A stretch of 64,000 nt of DNA from Archivesica marissinica (GCA_014843695.1 CM026387.1:74756150-74820149); one strand, 5' to 3'. Positions 24,939-35,185 are shown, numbered from the stretch's first letter. Translations and numbers: made by a program. Notes: generated by a model from the sequence alone, not told the origin.

Positions 24939-25704
24939 TTTCAGAACCATGCGCTCTTTATTGCATATTGTTTGTCCGAGTCATTAGCACCAGCAACAGT
25001 AACAACATATGTCTCTGCTCTTGGCTATTTCCATAAGCTACATGGGTGGCCTGTGGTCACAGACCATTTTTGGGTACAGAAGTCGTTGACGGGTTATCGT
25101 AATATTAGGAAACGCCAGGATGTTCGCCTGCCAATTACTATGGACATTTTATGCTCATTAATTCAAGCGGTACCACATATTACTACATCACATTTTACAA
25201 GGTCCCTGTTTCGAGCAATGTTTCTAGTAATGTTTCATTGTTTCCTGCGCCTGGGCGAGATCACGACAGGCCTATCACAACCAGTTTTGTCTACGAGCGA
25301 CGTCAGTTTCCGATACTCCAGTTCAGGGAAGTTGAATGGGTTTGAATTGACCATCCGGGATTATAAACATAGTCAAGGTGCGCAGAAAGTTCTGTTTGTT
25401 TCTGCAAGTATGTCCAGTACACTTCCTCAAGGAGTATTTGCAATTGCGCAACTCACAGCCTGGACCCTTATTTGCCTTCATGGATAACGCACCCATCTCA
25501 AGAGCCTATTTCACTGATTATCTCCGCAAATGTTTGGAATTTGCGGGATATGATCCGGCAAGATACAAAGGCCATAGTTTCCGCATTGGCGCAGCAACGA
25601 CGGCGACAGAAAATGGGCTATCAGAAACTAAGATTCAACGGATGGGAAGGTGGTCCTCCTCGGCCTTTAAGAAATATATACGCATACAGATGCTGCAATG
25701 CTGA
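24939..25704 (+). pseudogene. Tyrosine recombinase fragment (DIRS/Crypton-like), frameshifted
   Basis: The first frame reads NHALFIAYCLSESLAPATVT, then YVSALGYFHKL (N-terminal SAM-like core-binding region), then FHCFLRLGEIT with the box-I arginine at about 25248. Near 25405 the frame slips to the next one, which reads CPVHFLKEYLQLRNSQPG and then GHSFRIGAATTA. There the H-x-x-R histidine is at 25573 and its arginine at 25582. GRW follows at about 25651 and the presumed nucleophile tyrosine in KKYIR at 25675, close before the stop. The catalytic residues R, H, R, W and Y are all present, so decay is mild apart from the frameshift. A stop precedes 24939 and TGTTTTCAG just before the readable part could be an old 3' splice site or simply the break point. 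It lies in the 17.4-kb intron, antisense to the cadherin gene. I cannot decide between DIRS/Ngaro and Crypton origin, as no reverse transcriptase or terminal repeats are nearby. Confidence 0.8.
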
Positions 25705-26009
25705 TAAGCTTTATTCACGGTTCAGTCAATATTACTATGCAGTTCAGCACAACGAGAAAAACTTTCTACTGCAATCTTGCAGGATAGTCCGTCGGTTGGT
25801 GTTATACAGTACAAACTGTACATGTATGTAAATATCGTCTGGTTAAGGAATTACTAGCATTAGTCATTTATGTCATAAGTATTAAATGCCAGGCGGACGA
25901 GGTTTCAGATATACAATTCATAGCATTACATCGGGCAGACAATGAAACTACGCATGTCATGGGGACAAGGGCCTCTGACATGTCGTATCCGCCGCATATC
26001 ATGTGCAAA
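25705..26009. other. Intron sequence leading into the 63-bp array
   Basis: No gene. The first diverged copies of the GGGGACAAGGGCCTC motif appear at its end. Confidence 0.4.
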
Positions 26010-29000
26010 AGTGTAGGTCATGGGGACAAGGGCCTCGGAAAATCGTAATTATGGTATATCATGTGTGTACAAGTAGGTGTAAATGTCATGGGGACAAGGG
26101 CCTCTGACAAACATATTTACTGTATATCATGTGTGTAAGGGTATATGTCATGGGGACAAGGGCCTCTGACAAATCACATTTACTGTATATCATGGGTGTT
26201 ATGGTATAGGTCATGGGGACAAGGGCCTCTGACAACTCATATTTACTGTATATAATGTGTGTAATGGTATAGGTCATGGGGACAAGGGCCTCTAACAACT
26301 CATATTTACTGTATATAATGTGTGTAAGGGTATAGGTCATGGGGACAAGGGCCTCTGACAACTCATATTTACTGTATATAATGTGTGTAATGGTATAGGT
26401 CATGGGGACAAGGGCCTCTGACAACTCATATTTACTGTATATAATGTGTGTAATGGTATAGGTCATGGGGACAAGGGCCTCTGACAACTCATATTTACTG
26501 TATATAATGTGTGTAAGGGTATAGGTCATGGGGACAAGGGCCTCTGACAACTCATATTTACTGTATATAATGTGTGTAAGGTATAGGTCATGGGGACAAG
26601 GGTCTGACAACTCATATTTACTGTATATAATGTGTGTAATGGTATAGGTCATGGGGACAAGGGCCTCTGACAACTCATATTTACTGTATATAATGTGTGT
26701 AAGGGTATAGGTCATGGGGACAAGGGCCTCTGACAACTCATATTTACTGTATATAATGTGTGTAATGGTATAGGTCATGGGGACAAGGGCCTCTGACAAC
26801 TCATATTTACTGTATATAATGTGTGTAAGGGTATAGGTCATGGGGACAAGGGCCTCTGACAACTCATATTTACTGTATATAATGTGTGTAAGGGTATAGG
26901 TCATGGGGACAAGGGCCTCTGACAACTCATATTTACTGTATATAATGTGTGTAAGGGTATAGGTCATGGGGACAAGGGCCTCTGACAACTCATATTTACT
27001 GTATATAATGTGTGTAAGGGTATAGGTCATGGGGACAAGGGCCTCTGACAACTCATATTTACTGTATATAATGTGTGTAAGGGTATAGGTCATGGGGACA
27101 AGGGCCTCTGACAACTCATATTTACTGTATATAATGTGTGTAAGGGTATAGGTCATGGGGACAAGGGCCTCTGACAACTCATATTTACTGTATATAATGT
27201 GTGTAATGGTATAGGTCATGGGGACAAGGGCCTCTGACAACTCATATTTACTGTATATAATGTGTGTAAGGGTATAGGTCATGGGGACAAGGGCCTCTGA
27301 CAACTCATATTTACTGTATATAATGTGTGTAAGGGTATAGGTCATGGGGACAAGGGCCTCTGACAACTCATATTTACTGTATATAATGTGTGTAAGGGTA
27401 TAGGTCATGGGGACAAGGGCCTCTGACAACTCATATTTACTGTATATAATGTGTGTAAGGGTATAGGTCATGGGGACAAGGGCCTCTGACAACTCATATT
27501 TACTGTATATAATGTGTGTAAGGGTATAGGTCATGGGGACAAGGGCCTCTGACAACTCATATTTACTGTATATAATGTGTGTAAGGGTATAGGTCATGGG
27601 GACAAGGGCCTCTGACAACTCATATTTACTGTATATAATGTGTGTAAGGGTATAGGTCATGGGGACAAGGGCCTCTGACAACTCATATTTACTGTATATA
27701 ATGTGTGTAAGGGTATAGGTCATGGGGACAAGGGCCTCTGACAACTCATATTTACTGTATATAATGTGTGTAAGGGTATAGGTCATGGGGACAAGGGCCT
27801 CTGACAACTCATATTTACTGTATATAATGTGTGTAAGGGTATAGGTCATGGGGACAAGGGCCTCTGACAACTCATATTTACTGTATATAATGTGTGTAAG
27901 GGTATAGGTCATGGGGACAAGGGCCTCTGACAACTCATATTTACTGTATATAATGTGTGTAAGGGTATAGGTCATGGGGACAAGGGCCTCTGACAACTCA
28001 TATTTACTGTATATAATGTGTGTAAGGGTATAGGTCATGGGGACAAGGGCCTCTGACAACTCATATTTACTGTATATAATGTGTGTAAGGGTATAGGTCA
28101 TGGGGACAAGGGCCTCTGACAACTCATATTTACTGTATATAATGTGTGTAATGGTATAGGTCATGGGGACAAGGGCCTCTGACAACTCATATTTACTGTA
28201 TATAATGTGTGTAAGGGTATAGGTCATGGGGACAAGGGCCTCTGACAACTCATATTTACTGTATATAATGTGTGTAATGGTATAGGTCATGGGGACAAGG
28301 GCCTCTGACAACTCATATTTACTGTATATAATGTGTGTAAGGGTATAGGTCATGGGGACAAGGGCCTCTGACAACTCATATTTACTGTATATAATGTGTG
28401 TAAGGGTATAGGTCATGGGGACAAGGGCCTCTGACAACTCATATTTACTGTATATAATGTGTGTAAGGGTATAGGTCATGGGGACAAGGGCCTCTGACAA
28501 CTCATATTTACTGTATATAATGTGTGTAAGGGTATAGGTCATGGGGACAAGGGCCTCTGACAACTCATATTTACTGTATATAATGTGTGTAAGGGTATAG
28601 GTCATGGGGACAAGGGCCTCTGACAACTCATATTTACTGTATATAATGTGTGTAATGGTATAGGTCATGGGGACAAGGGCCTCTGACAACTCATATTTAC
28701 TGTATATAATGTGTGTAAGGGTATAGGTCATGGGGACAAGGGCCTCTGACAACTCATATTTACTGTATATAATGTGTGTAAGGGTATAGGTCATGGGGAC
28801 AAGGGCCTCTGACAACTCATATTTACTGTATATAATGTGTGTAAGGGTATAGGTCATGGGGACAAGGGCCTCTGACAACTCATATTTACTGTATATAATG
28901 TGTGTAAGGGTATAGGTCATGGGGACAAGGGCCTCTGACAACTCATATTTACTGTATATAATGTGTGTAATGGTATAGGTCATGGGGACAAGGGCCTCTG

Positions 29001-29455
29001 ACAACTCATATTTACTGTATATAATGTGTGTAAGGGTATAGGTCATGGGGACAAGGGCCTCTGACAACTCATATTTACTGTATATAATGTGTGTAATGGT
29101 ATAGGTCATGGGGACAAGGGCCTCTGACAACTCATATTTACTGTATATAATGTGTGTAATGGTATAGGTCATGGGGACAAGGGCCTCTGACAACTCATAT
29201 TTACTGTATATAATGTGTGTAAGGGTATAGGTCATGGGGACAAGGGCCTCTGACAACTCATATTTACTGTATATAATGTGTGTAAGGGTATAGGTCATGG
29301 GGACAAGGGCCTCTGACAAATCATCCTTACTGTGTATAATATGTGTAATGGTATAGGTCATGGGGACAAGGGCCTCTGTCAAATCATTTTTACTGTATAT
29401 AATGTGTGTAACGGTATAGGTCATGGGGACAAGGGCCTCTGACAAATCATATTTG
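25958..29455. repeat. 63-bp minisatellite, about 54 copies, very uniform
   Basis: Each unit contains TCATGGGGACAAGGGCCTCT, then GACAACTCATATTTACTG and TATATAATGTGTGTAAGGGT. Units differ mostly at one site (GTGTAAGG or GTGTAATGG); only the first four and last three are clearly diverged, and one unit near 26600 has a deletion. Since 63 is 21 codons and one minus-strand frame has no stop, 1165 codons stay open with a 21-residue period (ELSEALVPMTYTLTHIIYSK plus Y). There is no sign of selection on that frame beyond the repetition. Confidence 0.97.
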
Positions 29456-30182
29456 ATCGTTGCAAAGTGAACAAAGTATTGACTACATGGTACGTTGTTG
29501 GTACTTTTTGTTGGGGTTATTGCAAAATGCAATACTGAATTGTTTTGCATTGTGCAATAGTTGGCCGTTTTCATACCCAACATTTGATTTCAAAGTAAAT
29601 TTTTGAACTAAACTTAACAATATCTTTGTTACCTAATTGTCAATAACATGCATACTGGTTTAGTCATAAAATACATTGTGTACATAATTGCATATTGTTA
29701 TGTTGATTATATAATTGCATGTTTTGCATGTTATATTGTTATGGCATTTGCATGTTTATGTAAGTAGACTATTATGCATTACATACCGTCATTTATATTA
29801 AATGACATATTTCAATTCAATTGGATTTGTGTCTTTATTCTGTGAAATCAAACAGAGAAAATGTACCAACAACTAAGCGGCTGACATAAAATATATTTAT
29901 TTGACTGACCAGGCAAAATATATCGACGCCTGTTCCCAGGCTACACAGCCATTTATGTTAATGTGTGAACGTCCGTAAAACGAAATAGTTCCGGTATACT
30001 TTTCGAGTTAGTTTCCGTTTGCTGTCAAAATTAAAAACTACAGCAAAAACAAATTCATTCGAATATATTACTTAATAATTATCTATTGATGATGGTCAGA
30101 CAATAGCTAAACTTACAAAAGTACACCCAACCGGTCAGAGGTAGCTACATAGATCAGACAACCGTAGCAAAAATGTGATTAC
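29456..30182. other. AT-rich intron sequence without recognisable content
   Basis: Short TGCATGTT-like repetitions occur near 29700. No gene or element is supported. Confidence 0.5.
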
Positions 30183-30295
30183 CTTAACTACTAGTATATA
30201 CGTGTTAGTAGCCGATCTGTCCGCATCTAATGACGAAACTAATGTAATCTCTCCGTTGTGCATGTCAATCGAAAATAAAGCAGAACCGTCCATTT
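30183..30295 (-). CDS. Cadherin gene exon 12 (B1-type)
   Basis: Acceptor GTAATTACAG, donor AAG/GTAATC; 113 bp, phase 1 to 0. It encodes EMDGSALFSIDMHNGEITLV followed by SSLDADRSATNTYILVVK. This is the classical middle of a cadherin repeat: F-x-I-D-x-x-x-G-x-I, then the LDAD calcium motif (usual LDRE), then Y-x-L-x-V. Exon 13 continues the sentence with AVDGG. It is too short to have a long open frame and was placed by splice sites and the match to exon 4. Confidence 0.9.
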
Positions 30296-30359
30296 CTGTA
30301 ATTGATAATTAATGTTTAGTTATCATCAATCAATCAAAACATATAAAATTTAAATATTT

Positions 30360-30407
30360 AAAAAAAAAAAATATATATATATATATATATGTAAAATATA
30401 AATATTA

Positions 30408-30438
<31 letters not shown>

Positions 30439-30440
30439 TA
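30360..30440. repeat. AT-rich simple repeat
   Basis: Two poly-A runs each followed by an (AT)n tract, separated by a short unique stretch. Confidence 0.9.
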
Positions 30441-30581
30441 ATAACATTCTAGTTCATTCTAGTTTGTCCAAAATAGTTTTCGCTCGATTGTGACACATTA
30501 TATATGCATATTCCGTATATATATGTGTATGCGGCATGCATGTATATTCAATGTATATTGAAACATTTCAAATTAACTGTG

Positions 30582-31000
30582 TTTAGACGTATAGTTGTGT
30601 ACTGACCATTCAGCTCTCAGACAGTCAACATTTTATACAGCAACGGGATATTTTTTGCATTTTATTTATTTCATTTGTGTATGTGTGTTTTACGCTTATT
30701 TATCGTCGCTACCGGTTGCCCATATGAGCGACGCCTCCTGAAGAGATTAGCAATTTTAGATTGTTGGAGGATAGTGCAATGATACAGACATAGACCTATT
30801 CCAGAGTCTCCTCTGGTTCTTTTACGTGCACGGAGTAAAGCACCGACACGAGACCTCGGTTAACGTCCCATCTGAAAGACTGTTAATTTTATTAGGGTCA
30901 GACGGGGGATCGAACCTGCAGATCCGTTTGTGATTTTTTTATTTTTGCTTTGGAAATTTCAACCGAGGCAGCTGTCTCGGTGTATCTCAATCTGACTTAA
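30582..31000. repeat. Dispersed repeat split by a SINE
   Basis: The left part (GTTTAGACGTATAGTTGTGT, then ATATTTTTTGCATTTTATTT) and right part (TTGCTTTGGAAATTTCAACC, GTCTCGGTGT) match the continuous segment at 35186-35375. A type-A SINE occupies the gap between them. The 35-kb copy therefore represents the empty site. Confidence 0.75.
30678..30928 (-). mobile_element. tRNA-derived SINE, type A, nested
   Basis: The plus strand reads tail first (TTATTTATCGTCGCTACCGG), then GAGTCTCCTCTGGTTCTTTT and GGGGGATCGAACCTGCAGAT. The head is internally deleted, passing from the B-box straight to AGATCCG. TTTGTG-like bases lie on both sides and may be the target duplication. Confidence 0.8.
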
Positions 31001-31101
31001 CATATGTTCTGTTATTTGTTTTTTATCCTATATATGTACATGTATTGTACAGTACTTTTGAACGTATGTTGCTATATGAAAAGAGTGCTATATAAATCCG
31101 G

Positions 31102-31134
31102 TATTATAATAATAATAATAATAATAATAATAAT
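31102..31134. repeat. (AAT)n microsatellite
   Basis: About eleven AAT/TAA triplets, beside the left end of the Tc1-like element. Confidence 0.9.
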
Positions 31135-31375
31135 TATATTATATTATATCTACAGCAATTCAATGTAATTAATATACTCGACAAAAAAAGTTCTGCAACA
31201 AAACCTGTTTTATGTTGTAATTTTTGAATTACTAAAGTAGGGACAAAATTCATATATCAAATAAAAATACATGTCAATGTGGTCAAATCATTGAATGCAG
31301 AATGAAAATACTTTTTGAATATTTAATATTCAACGTCACCTATAGGGTACCTTGTCAAAAGTCGCATCATTCATA

Positions 31376-31475
31376 GCATTGCTTTGACCAACACCGCATT
31401 GCTTTGACCAACACCGCATTGCTTTGACCAACACCGCATTGCTTTGACCAACACCGCATTGCTTTGACCAATACC
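31376..31475. repeat. 20-bp tandem repeat, five copies
   Basis: GCATTGCTTTGACCAACACC is repeated five times head to tail inside the Tc1-like element; the last copy is changed to CAATACCG. Confidence 0.95.
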
Positions 31476-31523
31476 GTTAATCTCACATAATGTTCCATTA
31501 AAGCGCTAGAACATGGTAGACAT

Positions 31524-31829
31524 ATGACGAAAATAATAATAACAATGCCAGACGACATCGTGCCAGAATCGGTGATCATTTTCGGAATCAACATGGAGTT
31601 CGGCGATGCAGTGGCCACTAATATCACATACATTGATCAATTATTGGACATTCTTGGGCGTGCTGTAAATAAAAGAATTAAAAGACAGATAAGAATTGCC
31701 GACTTGCCCAACATTCTGCAACAGGAATGGGCTCTCATTCCATCACGGAAAATCCGCAGGCTTGTGTTTTCAACGAGGAGTCGTCTGCTTGAATGCAATG
31801 CGCAAAATGGTGGATACACCCACTATTGA
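31524..31829 (+). pseudogene. Tc1-type transposase, C-terminal remnant
   Basis: The last 60 or so codons read DQLLDILGRAVNKRI, then LPNILQQEWALIPSRKIRRL and end with a C-N-A-Q-N-G-G-Y-T-H-Y tail. This follows the Tc1 transposase C-terminus: (E)H-x-W-D-x-L-GR, QEW-x-x-IP, a conserved IRRL, then a final NGG-x-T-x-Y before the stop. The usual N-P-I-E-H with the third catalytic acid is replaced by T-Y-I-D-Q. Upstream, the frame (31524-31640) no longer resembles the catalytic domain, and the first two aspartates of the DDE/D triad are not identifiable. Confidence 0.75.
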
Positions 31830-32032
31830 AAATTCATTCAGCAATTTTGCAACTTTTGATCCGATACCCTATGTGACTTTGAACATGAAATTTGCCGAAA
31901 CCGGTAATTCAATTTTCATTCTGTTTTCAGTATTTTGGTAAGATTAAACTTGTATATTTATTTGATATATGAATTATACGTTAAGTAATAAATAAGTTAC
32001 ATGTTTTGTTGCAGAACTTCTTTTATCACATA

Positions 32033-32486
32033 AACTACGACGCGGGAGTTTAATAAAGCCATGTTTATGACATTCGGTAATACACTATTGTATTAAATAT
32101 GCAAATGAGGCAAATGCGTGGGCGAATCACAATAGTGACATACATGTTTACATCAACTAGCACGCGCTGTGTAACTTTGTGTTCAACTTTGATTGTGACG
32201 TCATTTGCCAAAACATCGTGTACATTTTGTATTTGTATTTGTTAAAAAAGACTGTTTGAAAATAGTTTAAAAGTGTTTAATATTAAATTGTTGCACATGA
32301 TATGTTGTGATAGTTTAAAAACTGTTTACAAAGCAAGAAAATAAAAACATTGGAGTATTTAGTGTCGCACTATTTTCTTGGCCCATTAAGTAGAAACCGC
32401 AGTACTACTCTGGCTTTCATTTGCTAAAGGGGAAGTGTGTTCAATCGTGACACACTTTTACTGCGTATTTGGTTTATGTGATAAAA
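32033..32486. other. Intron sequence without recognisable content
   Basis: AT-rich; no open frame with coding character. Confidence 0.4.
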
Positions 32487-32680
32487 AGAATCTTACATTC
32501 GTGTGTTTCCATATTGAATTTATTAAACTCGTTGAATAAAAATGATAATATGCTCGGCAGAGCCTCGCATTTTTTATCATTTTATTTAACTCGTTTAATA
32601 AATTCAGAGCCGAGCATTTTATCATTTTTATTCAACGAGTTTAATAAATTCAATATGGAAAGCCACTCATGTAAGATCCT
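32487..32680. mobile_element. Fold-back element with a 48-bp near-perfect stem
   Basis: The left arm (CCATATTGAATTTATTAAAC at 32509, through TGCTCGGC) and right arm (GCCGAGCATTTTATCATTTT through CAATATGG, to 32658) pair almost perfectly. An outer, weaker extension pairs AGAATCTTACATTCG with CATGTAAGATCCT. The loop (about 50 bp) is itself a diverged copy of the right arm (TTTTTATCATTTTATTTAAC), so there are three copies of one sequence, two direct and one inverted. It ends 18 bp from the donor of exon 11. Confidence 0.85.
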
Positions 32681-32697
32681 CTATGTTGTATATATAC

Positions 32698-32905
32698 CCT
32701 GTATGCTATATATCAATTTCCCATAAAGTCCGGAGTCATGATCCGCTGCAATTACTGTCAGTATGCTCGTCCCTACCGCCTTGTCTTCAGTAATAGACGC
32801 TTCATAATAAGACACCAAGAAGATGGGTGCATCATTCTTATCAGTCACGCGAATGATTATGTGAACATTGGTTTCTCCGTACGACGATTCCACTACGACA
32901 TTCAG
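32698..32905 (-). CDS. Cadherin gene exon 11 (A-type)
   Basis: Acceptor TGATTGTAG before CTGAATGTC, donor CAGG/GTATAT; 208 bp, phase 0 to 1. LNVVVESSYGETNVHIIIRV and TDKNDAP close the preceding variant repeat with a DxND linker. IFLVSYYEASITEDKAVGTS then starts a canonical repeat with ITED, and AADHDSGLYGKLIYSIQG carries the DxD calcium residues. The acceptor and first codons have been copied into the adjoining 69-bp array, giving several decoy acceptors upstream. Confidence 0.9.
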
Positions 32906-33400
32906 CTACAATCAACATAAATAACCCATGTGAACATCAGTTTCTCCGTACAACGATTCCACTACGACATGCAGCTACAATCAACATAAATAACACATGT
33001 GAACATTGGTTTCTCCGTACAACGATTCCACTACGACATTCAGCTACAATCAACATAAATAACACATGTGAACATTGGTTTCTCCGTACAACGATTCCAC
33101 TACGACATGCAGCTACAATCAACATAAATAACACATGTGAACATTGGTTTCTCCGTACAACGATTCCACTACGACATGCAGCTACAATCAACGTAAATAA
33201 CACATGTCAACATTGGTCTCTCCGCAAGAGGATTTCCTCGCAGAATTACCTTACAATCAACATAAATAACACATGTAAACATTGGTTTCTCCGCATGAGG
33301 ATGTCCTCGCAGCATTACCTTACACTCAACGTAAATAACACATGTAAACATTGGTTTCTCCGCAAGAGGATGTCCTCGCAATCAACGTAAATACTACATG
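32906..33400 (-). repeat. 69-bp array derived from the start of exon 11
   Basis: Each unit holds (plus strand) TGTGAACATTGGTTTCTCCG, TACAACGATTCCACTACGAC and ATGCAGCTACAATCAAC. On the minus strand this is the splice acceptor TTGATTGTAG followed by codons for LHVVVESLYGETNV. Four close copies occupy about 32927-33202 and at least two diverged ones (CGCAAGAGGATTTCCTCGCA) follow. The frame matching exon 11 meets a TGA after about 20 codons in each unit, so use of a decoy acceptor would truncate the protein. Confidence 0.9.
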
Positions 33401-33811
33401 TGTACATTAGTCCAGACGCCAAAGGAGGTAGCCTAACTTTGGAGTACACACACAATGTTTTGGTATCAAATTGTTCAGGAAGATGTCCTCTCTTAGAATC
33501 TGTTGTATGACACTTTGTCACCCTTGACCATTTTGAAATAATCCAAGATGGCCGCCAAAAATTATAAAGCGGTCTATACCTTTGTGCATTGGTCTCTCCA
33601 GAGGAGAATGCCACTACAGGAATTAGTTACATATTCTTCCGATGCCTGTTTGGGATTTGGATATACAGACTGGAAGAGGTACCAGTTTAATGAATTTAGT
33701 CTAAGCTTAAGAAGTCCTCATCCAATCAGAGCATAGTATTGTCCCGATAACTCTGAACCAGTACCGGGCTAATTGTAAGGTTACTAATTCTGGACAGTGA
33801 TATAACATTAA
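33401..33811. other. Intron sequence without recognisable content
   Basis: It contains a partial GGTCTCTCCAGAGGAGAATG motif resembling the edge of the preceding array. No gene. Confidence 0.4.
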
Positions 33812-34058
33812 ACTTTATTTATTTTACAACGATTGCAAAGCAAGTTCTAACAACTTATATTAATCACTCTCGTTGGCGTGGATGGTAGCGTAAATGTGGT
33901 CATTCGTGTGGGAGGAAACCGGAGCACCCGGAGAAAACCCATCTGTCCGATCTGGCGACCACCGTACCATCTCACATACTTCCCGGTCCGAGGATCGAAC
34001 CCCGGTTGCATTGATGAGAAGCGAGCGCGCTAACCACTGCGCTAATAGGACAGTGATT
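33812..34058 (-). mobile_element. tRNA-derived SINE, type B
   Basis: The plus strand reads TAAACTTTATTTATTTTACA (tail), AACTTATATTAATCACTCTC, GGAGGAAACCGGAGCACCCG (body), GGATCGAACCCCGGTTGC (B-box) and GCGCGCTAACCACTGCGCTA (A-box). It is nearly full length. Confidence 0.9.
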
Positions 34059-34467
34059 GTACTGAGTAATATCAATACTAAATCCTGTCCGGCATCTGTA
34101 TAATTCATGTAGGTCGATTTGCACCTTACATGTGCGTATGTGGGGATGGTAAATAAATTGGTATCGAAGCTGTATTGGTAACGTTGCCGTGTTCGTACCA
34201 GTGCAAATCCTGACTGAAGCCCTTATACCTATGTACCATCGCAATATCAGATGCGATGTTTTATAAGTTTTACTAATTTAGTAGTTTTTACGTGTGTTGC
34301 CATATTGCATCATTAGAATATCCACGTTAGCTCGTCTTATAGCTCTCCGTGAATTTGACGTGCAATACATTAATCGCATGTATGAGTACTTCATTATCAT
34401 ACAATACTCATGAAAACAGTAGATAATAACATAAATACCCATATTCACTGATAATGCTCTGAGTCCG
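34059..34467. other. Intron sequence without recognisable content
   Basis: No gene or repeat seen. Confidence 0.4.
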
Positions 34468-34697
34468 CCTGCGTGGGCGAGTGGTTAAGTTCGCTGATTT
34501 CTATACTACTGTAACCTATCATCACTGATGATCAATGGTTCGAGTCCCGCTCAGACAGTGTCTCTTTGTATGGACAAGTTGTGAGTTCCTTAATTGGTGC
34601 ACCATGTACAGGTTAACCGCTGTAGCCTGCCCATGAACGGCATTGTTAGGTAAACTACCCGTATGGGCAACCGGTAGAGACGATAAATAAACTGGGC
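34468..34697 (+). mobile_element. tRNA-derived SINE, type D
   Basis: The head is class II tRNA-like: TGGGCGAGTGGTTAAGTTCG as A-box and ATGGTTCGAGTCCCGC as B-box. The body has GGTGCACCATGTACAGGTTA and CCTGCCCATGAACGGC. The tail is TATGGGCAACCGGTAGAGAC followed by GATAAATAAAC. That tail is shared with type A. A second copy is at 61240-61496. Confidence 0.85.
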
Positions 34698-34796
34698 CAA
34701 ATTCGGTCTAAAACTGAGGTAGTCCTACACTTTTAAACTAAGACTTCCGGAATGTTTTATATATTTTTCATGTTGAGCAAAAGCAAAATTGTGTAC

Positions 34797-35035
34797 CTCC
34801 CAAGTCCCATATTCTCCCTGCAATGAGATTTTGGTACACAGAGAAATGTTGCCATCCTTGTTCTCTCCAAGTGCGAAGAGTTTGGTTCCGTTGCCTGAGT
34901 TCAATGAGAATACTAGATCTTCGTTGCGGACGCTGTCCGTACATCCTGCTATTATGTCGAAACACACATTAGTGTCCGTTGATTCACTCTTGGCTACTTC
35001 GATAGCAGGGTATTCACACTGTGGCGGGTAGTTCT
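34797..35035 (-). CDS. Cadherin gene exon 10 (C-type, cysteine variant)
   Basis: Acceptor CTATTTTAG, donor GAG/GTACAC; 239 bp, phase 1 to 0. It encodes NYPPQCEYPAIEVAKSE, then VCFDIIAGCTDSVRNEDL, VFSLNSGNGTKLFALGE and SLCTKISLQGEYGTWEV. Four cysteines follow the pattern PPxC, VC, GC(T/S)D and LC shared with exon 7, and the SGNGT motif is also common to both. The domain sits where a cadherin repeat would be but lacks the standard calcium residues. Confidence 0.9.
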
Positions 35036-35185
35036 CTAAAATAGATTACATCTTGCTGCTGAATGAAAGATGATGCATCTGATGGACGCCATTAAAATAA
35101 ACTGTAGCGATAAGTGGAGTGAAGAAAACGAGAAATAGTTCCACTAAATGTAAGAACCCGCTACATGTTCCCCTTTAAAATTGTT
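35036..35185. other. Short intron sequence without recognisable content
   Basis: Only the acceptor region of exon 10 and unique sequence. Confidence 0.4.

Larger units (their letters stand above)
31175..32032 (+). mobile_element. Tc1/mariner-like element, degenerate, about 860 bp
   Basis: The left end (TA then CTCGACAAAAAAAGTTCTGC, AACAAAACC) matches the reverse complement of the right end (TA then TGTGATAAAAGAAGTTCTGC, AACAAAACA). TA at both outer borders fits the Tc1/mariner target duplication. Inside are a small 20-bp tandem repeat and the C-terminal part of a transposase on the plus strand. Most of the transposase gene has been lost, so the copy cannot be autonomous. Confidence 0.8.

Noticed and set aside
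26086..29583. 1165-codon open frame with ATG and 21-residue periodicity on the minus strand
   Set aside because: It follows directly from a 63-bp DNA repeat without a stop in one frame. The repeat is uniform at DNA level, with no sign of codon-level constraint, and it lies inside an intron of the cadherin gene.
31524..31941. A host gene at 31524-31829 or 31696-31941
   Set aside because: The first frame matches a Tc1 transposase C-terminus and lies between inverted terminal repeats; the second is its shadow in another frame.
33860..34244. Open frames over 33860-34244, 46810-47013, 47996-48297 and 61042-61254
   Set aside because: They are readings through type-B SINEs (AQWLARSLLINAT on one strand, FVWEETGAPGENP on the other) and recur wherever that SINE is present.
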